DNA of 64,000 nt from JAHFRG01 sp041495205 (GCA_041495205.1 JBGQCF010000001.1:1-64000); one strand, 5' to 3'; shown: positions 1 to 10,683, counted from the first letter of the stretch. The notes: generated from the sequence alone by a model not told the origin. Numbers and translations are program-made.

Positions 1-232
1 CGCCCAGCACCACCGAGCCCACCGAGTCGCGCTCCAGGTTCAGCGCCAGGCCGAAAGTGTTCTTGGGAAACTCCAGCATCTCGCCCTGCATTACGTCGGA
101 GAGGCCGTGTATGCGGCAGATGCCGTCGGTTACGGAAATCACCGTGCCCTGCGTGCGCGATTCCGCCGACACCGCGAGGCTTTCAATCCTCCTTTTTATC
201 AGTTCACTGATTTCCGATGGGTTGACTTGCAT
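1..232 (-). CDS. atpA: ATP synthase F1 subunit alpha, N-terminal part (cut by window start)
   Basis: Only the first 77 codons lie in the window. The translation begins MQVNPSEISELIKRRIES and contains the beta-barrel segment GTVISVTDGICRIHGL followed by the EFPKNTFGLALNLE region, as in F1 alpha subunits, which carry non-catalytic nucleotide sites in the F1 head. The ATG at 232 has a clear AGGAG ribosome site 6-10 bases upstream. It follows atpH by 34 bases in the atpIBEFHA order. The nucleotide-binding domain lies outside the window. Confidence 0.95.
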   Translation of the reverse strand, partial: MQVNPSEISELIKRRIESLAVSAESRTQGTVISVTDGICRIHGLSDVMQGEMLEFPKNTFGLALNLERDSVGSVVLG

Positions 233-266
233 TTCTGCTCCTAAGCAAAATCTGCGTTTTGCGGAT

Positions 267-803
267 TTATCTTGTCAATGCGTTACGCATCGCTTCCAGT
301 TTGCCGCGCACCGTGGCATCGAGAACATGGTCGCCGACCGCGATTTTCACGCCGCCAATTAATTCGGGTTCCACACTTACCTGCGTGACGATTTTGCGCT
401 GGTACCTCTCTTCGAGTCGGCGCTCCAGTTCGCCCGTCTGTTTTTTGCTCAGTGGAAACGCTGAATCAATCTTCACTTCGAGCACGCCTTCCTGTTCCGC
501 CTTGAGCGCTTCAAACAACTCCCGGATTTGCGGCAGCAAGGGAAGGCGGTCGTTGCGCGTGAGCACCTGCACGAAATTCCTGCCCATGCCGTCGAGTTTC
601 TCTCCGCAAATGCCCAGCAGCAGACTTTCGATTTGCTCCGCGCTGAAATTCGGGTTGGTGGTGTAAGCAATCACGTGCGGGTCTTTTACGACAGTTTCCA
701 GAAGCGCCAGCATCTTCGCCCATCCGGCAAGGGTGTTTTTTTCCTTGGCCAGCTTGAATACGGCTTCCGCATACGGCCGTGCGATGGTGATGTTTTCCGC
801 CAT
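267..803 (-). CDS. atpH: ATP synthase F1 subunit delta
   Basis: 178 residues, the usual length of the bacterial delta/OSCP subunit, which links the top of F1 to the peripheral b-subunit stalk. The N-terminal helical domain starts ITIARPYAEAVFKLAKEK, a typical delta start (ARPYAxAxF). The C-terminal part has the conserved pattern ending near ELIGGVKIAVGDHVLDATV (GG, then D and S/T-rich, then a final helix LEAMRNAL). It sits 8 bases after atpF and 34 bases before atpA, consistent with one transcript. No oddity is seen. Confidence 0.95.
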   Translation of the reverse strand: MAENITIARPYAEAVFKLAKEKNTLAGWAKMLALLETVVKDPHVIAYTTNPNFSAEQIESLLLGICGEKLDGMGRNFVQVLTRNDRLPLLPQIRELFEALKAEQEGVLEVKIDSAFPLSKKQTGELERRLEERYQRKIVTQVSVEPELIGGVKIAVGDHVLDATVRGKLEAMRNALTR

Positions 804-811
804 GCTATTCC

Positions 812-1282
812 TTAGAGTTCGGTCTGGATGGCTTTCAGCAGATCGGCGTGCGCCTTGGCGTCCACTTCACGGCGCAGAATTTTCTCGGCGCCCGCCACCG
901 CTAAAGCCGACACCTGGCTGCGCAGCGCTTCCTTGGCGCGGCTCACTTCCTGCGCGATTTCCGCCTTGGCGCCGGCGGTCACGCGGTCGCCCTCGGCCTT
1001 GGCCGCATGTTTGGCTTCCTCGATGACCTGCAGGCCGCGTTTCTCTGCCTGAGCGATGATGTCGGCAGCCTGCCGCTTGGTATCGCGCAGCGTCTCGGCC
1101 GAGCGCTTGCCGGCCATTTCCAGCTCCCGCTTGCCGCGTTCCGCGGCGGCAAGGCCGTCGGCAATGCGCTTGTTGCGCTCCGCCAGCATGCGGGTCAAAG
1201 GCCCCCAAAGAAAGCGGTGAATGAACCAAACCAACACCGCAAAGGTAATCATTTGACCAAAAAGTGTGGCCGTCACGTTCAC
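812..1282 (-). CDS. atpF: ATP synthase F0 subunit b
   Basis: 156 residues, as expected for a homodimeric b subunit, the peripheral stalk that holds F1 against F0. One N-terminal membrane helix (about residues 5-27, TLFGQMITFAVLVWFIHRFL) is followed by a long charged, alanine-rich helix able to form a coiled coil (RIADGLAAAERGKRELEMA onward). The residues after the membrane helix (WGPLTRMLAERNKRIADGL) match the family. It lies between atpE (54 bases) and atpH (8 bases). Confidence 0.95.
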   Translation of the reverse strand: MNVTATLFGQMITFAVLVWFIHRFLWGPLTRMLAERNKRIADGLAAAERGKRELEMAGKRSAETLRDTKRQAADIIAQAEKRGLQVIEEAKHAAKAEGDRVTAGAKAEIAQEVSRAKEALRSQVSALAVAGAEKILRREVDAKAHADLLKAIQTEL

Positions 1283-1336
1283 GTCTAAACTCCTTTTTTC
1301 GTTTGCGCCGCGCCTGCTCGTAAAACCCCGGTCATG

Positions 1337-1639
1337 CTAGCCGCCGGCCGCCTTGATCGCGTTCAGCGCGGCTCCGAGGAACGGGTTGGCAAACGTGAAA
1401 TACATGGCGAAAGCCAGCACAATGAACGGGAACGACTCCATGAGGCCCGCGGTGATGAACATCTGTATACGTAACACCGGCAGCATTTCCGGCTGCCGCG
1501 CAATACCCTCCATGTATTTCGCGCAGATGAGGCCCCAGCCCAACGCGGAACCCAATCCTGCGGCGGCGAGGATAATGCCCACACCCACTGCGGTGTACGC
1601 GTAAATCATGCCGACCAGATTAATCATGCCTGCATCCAT
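1337..1639 (-). CDS. atpE: ATP synthase F0 subunit c
   Basis: 100 residues: two hydrophobic helices (about 15-42 and 58-88) joined by the polar loop ARQPE (residues 47-51), the F1-contact loop of c subunits. The ion-binding carboxylate in helix 2 is a glutamate (Glu68, in GLMESFPF), where many betaproteobacterial c subunits have aspartate. The glutamine and threonine of sodium-type rings are not at the matching positions, so proton coupling is more likely (inference). It is longer than the usual 80-90 residues because of an N-terminal extension (MDAGMINLVGMIYAYT). Confidence 0.93.
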   Translation of the reverse strand: MDAGMINLVGMIYAYTAVGVGIILAAAGLGSALGWGLICAKYMEGIARQPEMLPVLRIQMFITAGLMESFPFIVLAFAMYFTFANPFLGAALNAIKAAGG

Positions 1640-1689
1640 GCTGTCTCTCCCTAAAAATTACGGCAAAAAATGACTAAAATCTCTTCTGT

Positions 1690-2472
1690 TCAATGCGCGT
1701 CGTCCAGGCTTTGGTACGCCAACGCTAAATACATGATGGTCAAAATCATGAAAATGAAAGCCTGGAGGGTGATGATCAGAATATGAAAAATCGCCCACAG
1801 CGTACCGGGCACCCACAGTATCCACCACGGCAACAGCGCGATCAGCAGAAACACCAGTTCGCCCGCGAACATATTACCGAACAAGCGCAGACCCATACTC
1901 AGTGGCTTGGCCAGTTCCTCGACGGCGGTCATCATGAAATTGACCGGCATCAGCCATTTTCCGAAGGGATGGAACAGAAAACCCTTGAAATAACCCCAAG
2001 CACCCTTGATTCTGATGTTGTAATACAGAATGAGCGCAAACACGGAGAGCGACATTCCCAGCGTGGTGTAGGGATCGGTAGTGGGTACCACCTTGAGATG
2101 ATGAATCCCCGCGTATTCGGCGGCCTTGGGCAACAGGTCCACCGGAAGCAAATCCATGGCGTTCATCAGAAATACCCATAGGAATACGGTAAGCGCAAGA
2201 GGGCCAATCAAGGGATCGGGTTTGGGGAAAGCCGATTTTATTTGACTGTCCACAAATTCCAGAATCGCTTCCAATAGGTTTTGCGCTCCCCGAGGATTAT
2301 CCAGACTCAGCCTGCGCCCAATGCGCCAACTCAGAATGACAAGAAAACCGCCAAGCAGCCAGCCGAACACCAGCGTGTCGATATTAAATGTCCAGAATCC
2401 CTGTCCTACCTGCAGATTGGTTAAATGATGCTGGATATATTCAACCGGATTGGGCTTTCCTGCTTCGCTCAT
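1690..2472 (-). CDS. atpB: ATP synthase F0 subunit a
   Basis: 260 residues from ATG 2472 (MSEAGKPNPVEYIQHHLTNL), chosen over an upstream in-frame start that would run into atpI. The chosen start has AGGT a few bases upstream and leaves 13 bases after atpI. The protein forms the proton half-channels beside the c ring. It carries the conserved arginine in KPLSMGLRLFGNMFAGE and several membrane helices. The C-terminal segment LQAFIFMILTIMYLALA is also typical. The first residues TNLQVGQGFWTFNIDT match beta/gamma homologues. Confidence 0.95.
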   Translation of the reverse strand: MSEAGKPNPVEYIQHHLTNLQVGQGFWTFNIDTLVFGWLLGGFLVILSWRIGRRLSLDNPRGAQNLLEAILEFVDSQIKSAFPKPDPLIGPLALTVFLWVFLMNAMDLLPVDLLPKAAEYAGIHHLKVVPTTDPYTTLGMSLSVFALILYYNIRIKGAWGYFKGFLFHPFGKWLMPVNFMMTAVEELAKPLSMGLRLFGNMFAGELVFLLIALLPWWILWVPGTLWAIFHILIITLQAFIFMILTIMYLALAYQSLDDAH

Positions 2473-2485
2473 TTTTTTACCTGTA

Positions 2486-2878
2486 TCATCGCGACCGCTG
2501 CCGGGCACTTCCCAGATTAATCGCGAAGCCCAGTTGAGCAAGGCCAAACGCAACAATCAAAGGAATCGGCGCAAGTTTGAGCCAGCCTAATCCGGCAGCC
2601 AACAACGCCAGCGTCACGATAAACCGGGGCAACACCCCGGCGTACAACGCCAATTGACCGCCCGCATCATCTTGCTGCGCGGTTTCCGGAGTGCGCGAAA
2701 CGCGCCGCCCGAGTAGCCAGGTGCCCATTAACGCAACCCCTCCGCCATAAACCGCCGCCAGCGCCGCAGCGCTCCCCAGCAGCGCAAACACAGCCGCTGC
2801 GGTCAACAAAGTCAGCGCGATTTGGCTAACCAGTACCCTACGGATACCCTGACTCAGAATTTCCGCAGCATGACTCAT
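2486..2878 (-). CDS. atpI: ATP synthase subunit I (AtpI/UncI family)
   Basis: 130 residues with four predicted membrane segments (about 17-37, 38-58, 78-98, 101-121). It is first in the atp operon, where AtpI is expected. AtpI is a non-essential assembly factor thought to help build the c ring. The sequence itself is poorly conserved, so the call rests on topology, length and position directly before atpB (13 bases). The promoter of the operon should lie in the 147 bases upstream; no clear -35/-10 pair was recognised there. Confidence 0.8.
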   Translation of the reverse strand: MSHAAEILSQGIRRVLVSQIALTLLTAAAVFALLGSAAALAAVYGGGVALMGTWLLGRRVSRTPETAQQDDAGGQLALYAGVLPRFIVTLALLAAGLGWLKLAPIPLIVAFGLAQLGFAINLGSARQRSR

Positions 2879-3025
2879 TATGATTTTTACTACCGACTCG
2901 AAGGATTACGCAGACAGCTGCCGCATCGCGCGAATTTGCAAGTTTAACTGCCGCGGCGTTCAGCGGTCAAGCAACGAGTCCGCATTGAGATGTGCTCAAA
3001 GCCGGCGCAAGCGGGCCGTATCCGG

Positions 3026-3277
3026 CTATTTGCTTTCCTGCTCGATTTTGCGCTCGGTTTCTTCCGCTTTTTTCGCGAGTTCCTTTTCCACATCGGCAGC
3101 CTTGTTCAGGGTTTGGCCAGCCTGTTGCAAGCGCTGCCCGGGAAGTTTTTCCGGATCTTTAACCTTTTGCCGGAGAGAATTTTCCGCCTTCGCGACCGCA
3201 TCGTTCTGCTCCCCTTGCCCACAACCGAAGATCAGGATGGCTCCGAAAACTGCGGAGAAAAACTTAAGTGCTTTCAT
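3026..3277 (-). CDS. small predicted lipoprotein with charged coiled-coil tail
   Basis: 83 residues. The N-terminus MKALKFFSAVFGAILIFGCGQ is a lipoprotein signal with a lipobox (IFGC, acylated Cys19). The remainder is charged and helical (EKELAKKAEETERKIEQESK), so a periplasmic, membrane-anchored coiled coil is likely. A GGGAAG ribosome site precedes ATG 3277. It lies 37 bases after parB and about 150 bases before atpI on the same strand, so it may be co-transcribed with parAB. I do not recognise the family. Nothing in the sequence gives a function. Confidence 0.75.
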   Translation of the reverse strand: MKALKFFSAVFGAILIFGCGQGEQNDAVAKAENSLRQKVKDPEKLPGQRLQQAGQTLNKAADVEKELAKKAEETERKIEQESK

Positions 3278-3314
3278 GGCGCGCTTCCCGTTATTGGCGC
3301 ATCACGCGCCGGCA

Positions 3315-4160
3315 TCAATGCTTGCGCAATTTGCCGATGAGGCCGTCCAGCTCGTCGAGGCTAGAGTAATTGATGATCAGTCTGCCGGTACCGCGCTTGC
3401 CCGGTTTGATGCTTACCGTGGTGCCCAACTTTTCCGACAACTCTTCTTGCAGCCTGATAAGGTCGCCGTCGGGTTTTGCAGTTTTTTTGTGAGTGGCTGT
3501 TTCCTGCTTCTTGGCAAGCTGTTCGGTTTGCCGCACCGACAACCCTTTGTGCGCCACTAGGTTCGCCAGCTGGATTTGCTTCGCCGCGCTTAAACCGAGG
3601 AGAGCCCGCGCATGCCCCATGTCAATCTTGCCTTGCAACAGGAGTTGCTGCACCGGTGCGGCGAGGTTAATCAAGCGCAGCAGGTTGGTCACCCCGCTGC
3701 GCGAGCGTCCCACCGCTTCAGCGGCGCTCTGGTGGGTCATCTTGAATTCGCTGATCAGCAGCTGGATGCCGTTGGCTTCTTCCAGGGGATTCAGGTCTTC
3801 GCGCTGAATGTTTTCAATCAATGCCATAGCCAACGCTGATTCATCAGGCACCTGTCTCACCAGCGCCGGAACGTGGGTAAGTCCTGCCATCTGCGCGGCA
3901 CGCCAGCGGCGCTCGCCGGCGATCATTTCATAGCGCCCCTGGGGAAGCGGCCGCACCAGTATCGGCTGCATCACCCCCTGCGCTTTGATGGACTCGGCAA
4001 GTTCCGCCAGCGACTCCGTGTCCATGCGCGTGCGCGGCTGGTACTTGCCGGTCTGGATTTTCTCGATGGCCAGCGTGGCGAGCTGCTCGCGCGCCTCCTG
4101 CCCCTCGTCGTCCCTGGCGAGAAGCGCGTCCAATCCCCGTCCCAAACCTTTAATCTTCAC
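3315..4160 (-). CDS. parB: chromosome partitioning protein ParB (CTP-dependent clamp)
   Basis: 281 residues. ParB loads on parS sites and spreads as a CTP-dependent clamp; with ParA it segregates the origin. The N-terminal CTPase domain contains GERRWRAAQMAGL (about residues 82-94) and the preceding LAESIKAQGVMQPILVRP. The middle helix-turn-helix region (TNLLRLINL, GHARALLGL) recognises parS. The C-terminal dimer domain ends LDGLIGKLRKH. It lies 13 bases after parA. A matching parS site is present at 18658-18673. Confidence 0.96.
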   Translation of the reverse strand: MKIKGLGRGLDALLARDDEGQEAREQLATLAIEKIQTGKYQPRTRMDTESLAELAESIKAQGVMQPILVRPLPQGRYEMIAGERRWRAAQMAGLTHVPALVRQVPDESALAMALIENIQREDLNPLEEANGIQLLISEFKMTHQSAAEAVGRSRSGVTNLLRLINLAAPVQQLLLQGKIDMGHARALLGLSAAKQIQLANLVAHKGLSVRQTEQLAKKQETATHKKTAKPDGDLIRLQEELSEKLGTTVSIKPGKRGTGRLIINYSSLDELDGLIGKLRKH

Positions 4161-4173
4161 CGTTCCCTTCCTG

Positions 4174-4956
4174 TCATCCCGCGCTTGCCGCCGCTCCGGC
4201 GCGGCGCAATATTTCTCCGGCCAACTCCAGATACGCCTGTGCGCCCCTGGAGGTTCTATCGTAGCTTATTGCGGGCACGCCGTGGCTCGGCGCTTCGGCG
4301 AGCCGGATATTGCGCGGAATAATGGTATCGTAAACCTTGTCGCCAAAGTGCTGCTTCAACTGGTCGGAAACCTGCTGCGCCAGAAGATTCCGCGAATCGA
4401 ACATGGTGCGCAGCAAGCCCTCGATTTGCAGCCCGGGATTGAGGTTGGCGTGCACTTTTTTAATCGTCGAGACCAAATCGCTCAAACCCTCGAGCGCGTA
4501 GTATTCGCACTGCATTGGAATCACCACCGCATGCGCGGCGCACAGTCCGTTCAGCGTGAGCAGATTAAGTGCCGGAGGACAGTCAATAAGTATGAACTCG
4601 TAATTGTCCTGAATATCGCGCAGTGCTTGTTTTAAACGCGTTTCGCGGTTCGGCAAATCCACCAGTTCCACTTCCGCACCGGCAAGCTCGCGGTTCGCCG
4701 GAATCAAATCAAAGCCGCCGCTCTCGGAAATCTGCCGCACTTCGCCGATTGCAGCAACCCCCAACAGCACCTGATACACGGTGCGTTGCAGTTCGCGCTT
4801 TTCTATGCCGCAACCCATGGTGGCATTGCCCTGGGGATCCATGTCTACCAGCAGCACTTTACGGCCCGCAGCAGCAAGGCTTGCCGCGAGATTCACGCTG
4901 GTAGTGGTCTTGCCCACCCCGCCTTTCTGATTGGCGACCGCTAGTATTTTTACCAT
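4174..4956 (-). CDS. parA: chromosome partitioning ATPase ParA (Soj)
   Basis: 260 residues. Deviant Walker A motif KGGVGKTTTSVNLAASLA (residues 10-27) with its signature lysine, Walker A' region LLVDMDPQGNAT (35-46) and Walker B FILIDCPPALNLL are all visible. ParA forms ATP-bound dimers on nucleoid DNA, and ParB stimulates their hydrolysis. It is 11 bases after rsmG and 13 before parB, in the conserved mnmG-rsmG-parA-parB order. Confidence 0.97.
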   Translation of the reverse strand: MVKILAVANQKGGVGKTTTSVNLAASLAAAGRKVLLVDMDPQGNATMGCGIEKRELQRTVYQVLLGVAAIGEVRQISESGGFDLIPANRELAGAEVELVDLPNRETRLKQALRDIQDNYEFILIDCPPALNLLTLNGLCAAHAVVIPMQCEYYALEGLSDLVSTIKKVHANLNPGLQIEGLLRTMFDSRNLLAQQVSDQLKQHFGDKVYDTIIPRNIRLAEAPSHGVPAISYDRTSRGAQAYLELAGEILRRAGAAASAG

Positions 4957-4967
4957 GAATGCACGGT

Positions 4968-5588
4968 CTACGCTTTCACCATCACCAAATGACGCTGCGC
5001 CTTGAGCCCGGGGATTTTAAGCGGGATTACCCGCTCCAGGCGGTAACCGCTTGGCAGTTGCGCGATTTCCTCGTGCGGATAAACTCCTTTCATCGCCGCA
5101 AATCTTCCGCCTTCATGCAGCAGATGTTTCGATAAAGTAACGAACTCGGCGAGGTCCGAGACTGCGCGGGAAATTATCAACTCGAATTTTTGCTCAGGCA
5201 GCCAGGCCTCAACTCGCTCGCAGCACACGGTGACATTGGAAAGTTTCAATTCTATCGCGGCTTGTTTCAGAAAAGCGGCTTTCTTGTGGCTGCTATCCAG
5301 CAGGGTTACGCGCCAATCGTCGCGCGCGATCGCCAGCGGTATCCCCGGCAGGCCCGCCCCGCTGCCTACGTCTAAAATGCGCCGCGCTTCGATGTACGGC
5401 ACCACCGCCAGGGAATCAAGCAAGTGGTGGCTTACCATCTTTTCCGGCTCGCGCAGCGCGGTGAGGTTGTACACCTTGTTCCATTTCCGCAGCAACGCGA
5501 GATAATCGAGCAGGCGTTGCTGGGCTTGCGGCGATAATTTGAGCCTCAAGGCGTTTATGCCTTGTTGCAGATCACTCGCCAGGCTCAT
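4968..5588 (-). CDS. rsmG: 16S rRNA (guanine527-N7)-methyltransferase
   Basis: 206 residues. The SAM-binding motif ILDVGSGAGLPGIPLAIA (about residues 69-86), preceded by LLDSLAVVPYI, is characteristic of RsmG (GidB). The enzyme adds the m7G in the 530 loop of 16S rRNA; its loss gives low-level streptomycin resistance in several bacteria. Its ATG overlaps the mnmG stop in an ATGA arrangement (5585-5588), so translation is probably coupled. Confidence 0.96.
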   Translation of the reverse strand: MSLASDLQQGINALRLKLSPQAQQRLLDYLALLRKWNKVYNLTALREPEKMVSHHLLDSLAVVPYIEARRILDVGSGAGLPGIPLAIARDDWRVTLLDSSHKKAAFLKQAAIELKLSNVTVCCERVEAWLPEQKFELIISRAVSDLAEFVTLSKHLLHEGGRFAAMKGVYPHEEIAQLPSGYRLERVIPLKIPGLKAQRHLVMVKA

Positions 5589-7480
5589 GCGGTCTTTTTA
5601 AGCTTGGCCGGAAAACCGCGCTTCAAATGCACCAGCAAAAGTGAAATCGCGGCGGGCGTTACTCCGGATACGCGCGCCGCCTGGCCTAATGTTTCCGGTT
5701 TGTGCTGATTGAGCTTTTGCTGCACCTCGATCGAGAGCCCGCGCACGCTTTTGTAGTCCAGATCCTGCGGCAAGCGGGTGGTTTCATAATTTTCACGGCG
5801 CGCGACTTCCTCACGCTGGCGCTCGATATAACCTTGGTATTTGGTCTGAATTTCCACCTGTTCCGCGACTTTTTCATCAGCGACAGCGGAGCCCGCGCCC
5901 GGCAGGGTCAGGAGCGAGGCGTAACTCACATTGGGCCGGCGCAATAAATCCGCCAGTGAATATTCGCGTTCGATGGCGCTGCCCAGCACACGCTCTGCCT
6001 CACTTTGCGGAAGCAGCTTAGGGTTGATCCAGGTGTCTTTCAACCGCGCCTGTTCGCGGGTAATCGCTTCGCGCTTTTCCGCGAATTGCCTCCAGCGCAC
6101 GTCGTCCACCACCCCGAGTTTTGTGCCGGTTTCGGTTAGCCGCAAATCGGCATTGTCCTCGCGCAGCTGCAGGCGGTATTCAGCGCGGCTGGTAAACATG
6201 CGGTAAGGTTCGCTCACGCCGCGCGTAATCAAATCATCTACCAGCACGCCGAGGTAGGCTTCGTCGCGGCGCGGGCACCAGGGTTCCTTGCCTTGCACTT
6301 TCAATGCTGCGTTGATTCCGGCGAGCAGCCCTTGCGCTGCGGCTTCTTCATAACCGGTGGTGCCGTTGATCTGCCCGGCGAAGAACAGGTTCCCGACGGC
6401 TTTGGTCTCCAGCGAGCTGTTCAGTCCGCGCGGGTCAAAATAGTCGTATTCGATGGCGTAGCCGGGACGCGTGATATGCGCGTTTTCCAGGCCCTTGATC
6501 GAGCGCACCAGCAGAAGCTGTACATCGAACGGCAGACTGGTGGAAATGCCGTTAGGGTAAATTTCGTTCACCGTCAAACCTTCCGGCTCCAGGAAAATCT
6601 GATGCGATTGTTTGCCCGCAAAGCGGTGAATCTTGTCCTCGATAGAAGGGCAATAACGCGGGCCTATGCCTTCGATGATACCGGTGAACATCGGCGACCG
6701 ATCCAGTCCGCCGCGGATGATATCGTGGGTGCGGGAATTGGTGTGGGTAATCCAGCACGGTACTTGCCGCGGGTGCATCTCCGGCCTGCCGATGAAGGAA
6801 AACACCGGCGTCGGCTCATCGCCAGGCTGGATTTCCATCACCGAATAATCAATGCTGCGACCGTCAATGCGCGGCGGTGTGCCGGTTTTGAGCCGGCCCG
6901 CGGGAAGTTTGAGTTCGCGCAACCGTGCGGCAAGGCTGATGGCCGGCGGATCGCCTGCGCGACCACCTTGATAGTTCGACAACCCGACGTGAATCAATCC
7001 TGAAAGAAAAGTGCCGGTGGTCAACACCACTGCACCGGCGGCAAAGCGCAGGCCAAGTTGCGTCACCACACCAGTGACCCGGTCGCCTTCCAAAGTTAAA
7101 TCATCTACCGCTTGCTGGAACAGCCACAGATTGGGCTGGTTTTCCAGTACGCGCCGGATGGCTTGCTTATAAAGCACGCGGTCGGCCTGGGCGCGGGTAG
7201 CGCGCACCGCGGGGCCTTTACTGGAATTGAGCACGCGGAATTGTATGCCCGCCTCATCGGTGGCGAGCGCCATCGCGCCGCCCAATGCATCGATTTCCTT
7301 GACCAGATGTCCCTTGCCGATGCCTCCTATCGAAGGATTGCACGACATTTGCCCCAGTGTTTCGATGTTGTGGGTGAGCAAAAGGGTTTTTTGCCCCATG
7401 CGCGCGCTGGCCAGCGCGGCTTCGGTGCCGGCGTGGCCACCGCCTACCACGATCACGTCAAATTGCATTGGAAATTGCAT
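5585..7480 (-). CDS. mnmG: tRNA uridine-5-carboxymethylaminomethyl modification enzyme MnmG
   Basis: 631 residues, the normal size for MnmG (GidA). The FAD-binding motif VVGGGHAGTEAALASARMG is at the N-terminus and SCNPSIGGIGKGHLVKEIDA follows. The C-terminal helical domain (LDYKSVRGLSIEVQQKL) that binds MnmE is intact. With MnmE (also in this window) it makes the cmnm5 modification at the tRNA wobble uridine. The start could be ATG 7480 or, four codons on, ATG 7468 (MQFDVIVVGG); neither has a strong ribosome site. Confidence 0.97.
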   Translation of the reverse strand: MQFPMQFDVIVVGGGHAGTEAALASARMGQKTLLLTHNIETLGQMSCNPSIGGIGKGHLVKEIDALGGAMALATDEAGIQFRVLNSSKGPAVRATRAQADRVLYKQAIRRVLENQPNLWLFQQAVDDLTLEGDRVTGVVTQLGLRFAAGAVVLTTGTFLSGLIHVGLSNYQGGRAGDPPAISLAARLRELKLPAGRLKTGTPPRIDGRSIDYSVMEIQPGDEPTPVFSFIGRPEMHPRQVPCWITHTNSRTHDIIRGGLDRSPMFTGIIEGIGPRYCPSIEDKIHRFAGKQSHQIFLEPEGLTVNEIYPNGISTSLPFDVQLLLVRSIKGLENAHITRPGYAIEYDYFDPRGLNSSLETKAVGNLFFAGQINGTTGYEEAAAQGLLAGINAALKVQGKEPWCPRRDEAYLGVLVDDLITRGVSEPYRMFTSRAEYRLQLREDNADLRLTETGTKLGVVDDVRWRQFAEKREAITREQARLKDTWINPKLLPQSEAERVLGSAIEREYSLADLLRRPNVSYASLLTLPGAGSAVADEKVAEQVEIQTKYQGYIERQREEVARRENYETTRLPQDLDYKSVRGLSIEVQQKLNQHKPETLGQAARVSGVTPAAISLLLVHLKRGFPAKLKKTA

Positions 7481-7580
7481 GCGAATAGCAAGTCTCTAAA
7501 GAGGCGTAATGATACGCCGGGCCAACTTGGCAGCCAAGCCCAAATTCTTTACGGGGAGCGTTTTTCAGGTGCGCCGAACC

Positions 7581-8423
7581 CTATTTCAGGAAAGTGTCAT
7601 AGCCGAATTTCAATATCAGCGCGCTTACCACCAGCAGAAACATCTGCCGCACAAAACCGCTGCCATGGCGAATGGCAAGCCGCGTCCCGAGCAACGAACC
7701 CGCCACATTGAAAGCAGCCATTAACAGTCCAACCTGCCAGATCAGGTTGCCACTCGGCACGAAGTAGAGCAGAGCAGCGAAGTTAGTGGCCACATTCACC
7801 ACTTTGGCCGCTGCTGAAGCCCGTAGAAAATCGAATCCGAAATAGCGCACAAACAAAAACACCAGAAAACTACCTGTGCCTGGGCCGAAGAATCCATCGT
7901 AAAAACCGATGGCCGCGCCCAAAGCGATGGCGAGAAACTTCTCTTTGGCGCCTTCATGCAACGGCGCGTGGACAGAACCCAAATCCTTTTTGAAGAAGGT
8001 GTAAACCGCAACGACGATAAGCAGCGGCACCACCAGCGCACGCATGAGGTTTGCAGGAATTAAGCTCACCGTCAGCGCGCCAAGGTAAGAAAATATAAAG
8101 GCGGTGATTGCGGCAGGAAGGACGGCGTTCCAGCGTATGCGCACCGTATGGGAATAGCGCAGCGCAGCACTAGCGGTGCCAAAAATTGAGGAGAGCTTGT
8201 TGGTGCCGAACACCGTAGCGGGCGCTGCGTTCGGCATCACGCTGAACAGCGCCGGGATCTGCACCAGCCCGCCGCCTCCGACTACAGCATCAAGCAGGCC
8301 GGCGACAAGGGCTGCGGCGCAAAGAAAAACGAGATCCACAGAGCCTATCTCGGCAATACTCACGTAGTGCGTTGCTAGCCAAAAAGCGACGAATGCGAGA
8401 AACGAGGTGCAGTTCGATGCCAT
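7581..8423 (-). CDS. TSUP (TauE/SafE) family membrane permease
   Basis: 280 residues with about eight hydrophobic segments. The motif DAVVGGGGLVQIPALF (about residues 46-61) and the second-half GAAIGFYDGFFGPGTGSF are the paired repeat signatures of the sulfite exporter TauE/SafE family. These permeases are associated with sulfur- or carbon-containing organic anions; the substrate here cannot be read. It stands alone between mnmG and pckG on the same strand. The second motif with GFYDGFFGPGTG is typical of the YfcA-like subgroup. A second family member is at 49713-50507. Confidence 0.88.
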   Translation of the reverse strand: MASNCTSFLAFVAFWLATHYVSIAEIGSVDLVFLCAAALVAGLLDAVVGGGGLVQIPALFSVMPNAAPATVFGTNKLSSIFGTASAALRYSHTVRIRWNAVLPAAITAFIFSYLGALTVSLIPANLMRALVVPLLIVVAVYTFFKKDLGSVHAPLHEGAKEKFLAIALGAAIGFYDGFFGPGTGSFLVFLFVRYFGFDFLRASAAAKVVNVATNFAALLYFVPSGNLIWQVGLLMAAFNVAGSLLGTRLAIRHGSGFVRQMFLLVVSALILKFGYDTFLK

Positions 8424-8431
8424 TCATCGAA

Positions 8432-8451
8432 CAAGCCGAGTGACAAAGCAG
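8432..8451 (+). repeat. 20-bp dispersed motif, copy 1
   Basis: CAAGCCGAGTGACAAAGCAG recurs with a single change (C for T at the tenth base) at 10777-10796 inside the MITE-like element. Both copies lie in noncoding DNA beside pckG. The rest of 8424-8614 holds no gene I can support. Confidence 0.5.
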
Positions 8452-8614
8452 GCGCGTTTTTTGGCTGCAACCCGTAGGGACGGGGCGATTTTCGGTTATG
8501 CCAGCGTTGCTCGCCGCTTATTGAGACCAACTCAACTGCGCGGCTCGCGTCTTGGCCTACCTCGAAAATTGCCACCGTCGCACACGCGACTATTACCGAG
8601 ACAGGCTCTCTACA

Positions 8615-10441
<1,827 letters not shown>

Positions 10442-10680
10442 CTTTTTTACCTCATCCCTTCAGGATATTTGGAACAGAATCCCCGGCCCCAGGCAATCCG
10501 GAATCTCTTCAAAAATTGGGAATGCATAATACCGCCCCGCAGGAACTCAAGGCAGCACGAGGAATTCCTTACAGTTAAACCATTATAATTAAACCCACCG
10601 CTCCTTGCCAGCCGCGCCAAAGATCTCGGGCTTTTGCTAAACTCGGCCCGCGGTGCGCGACGCTATGACCTGGCGAAAAC
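10442..10680. other. pckG upstream region, no gene recognised
   Basis: 239 bases between the pckG start and the TAA that borders the MITE-like element. Apart from the possible minus-strand TATAAT at 10582-10587, I see no gene, hairpin with a T-run or repeat here. Confidence 0.6.
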
Positions 10681-10683
10681 TAA

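Noticed and set aside
8375..8575. 66-residue minus-strand frame in the pckG-TSUP spacer
   Set aside because: It overlaps the start of the TSUP gene, has no clear ribosome site, and no family was recognised; the region is more like noncoding repeat DNA.
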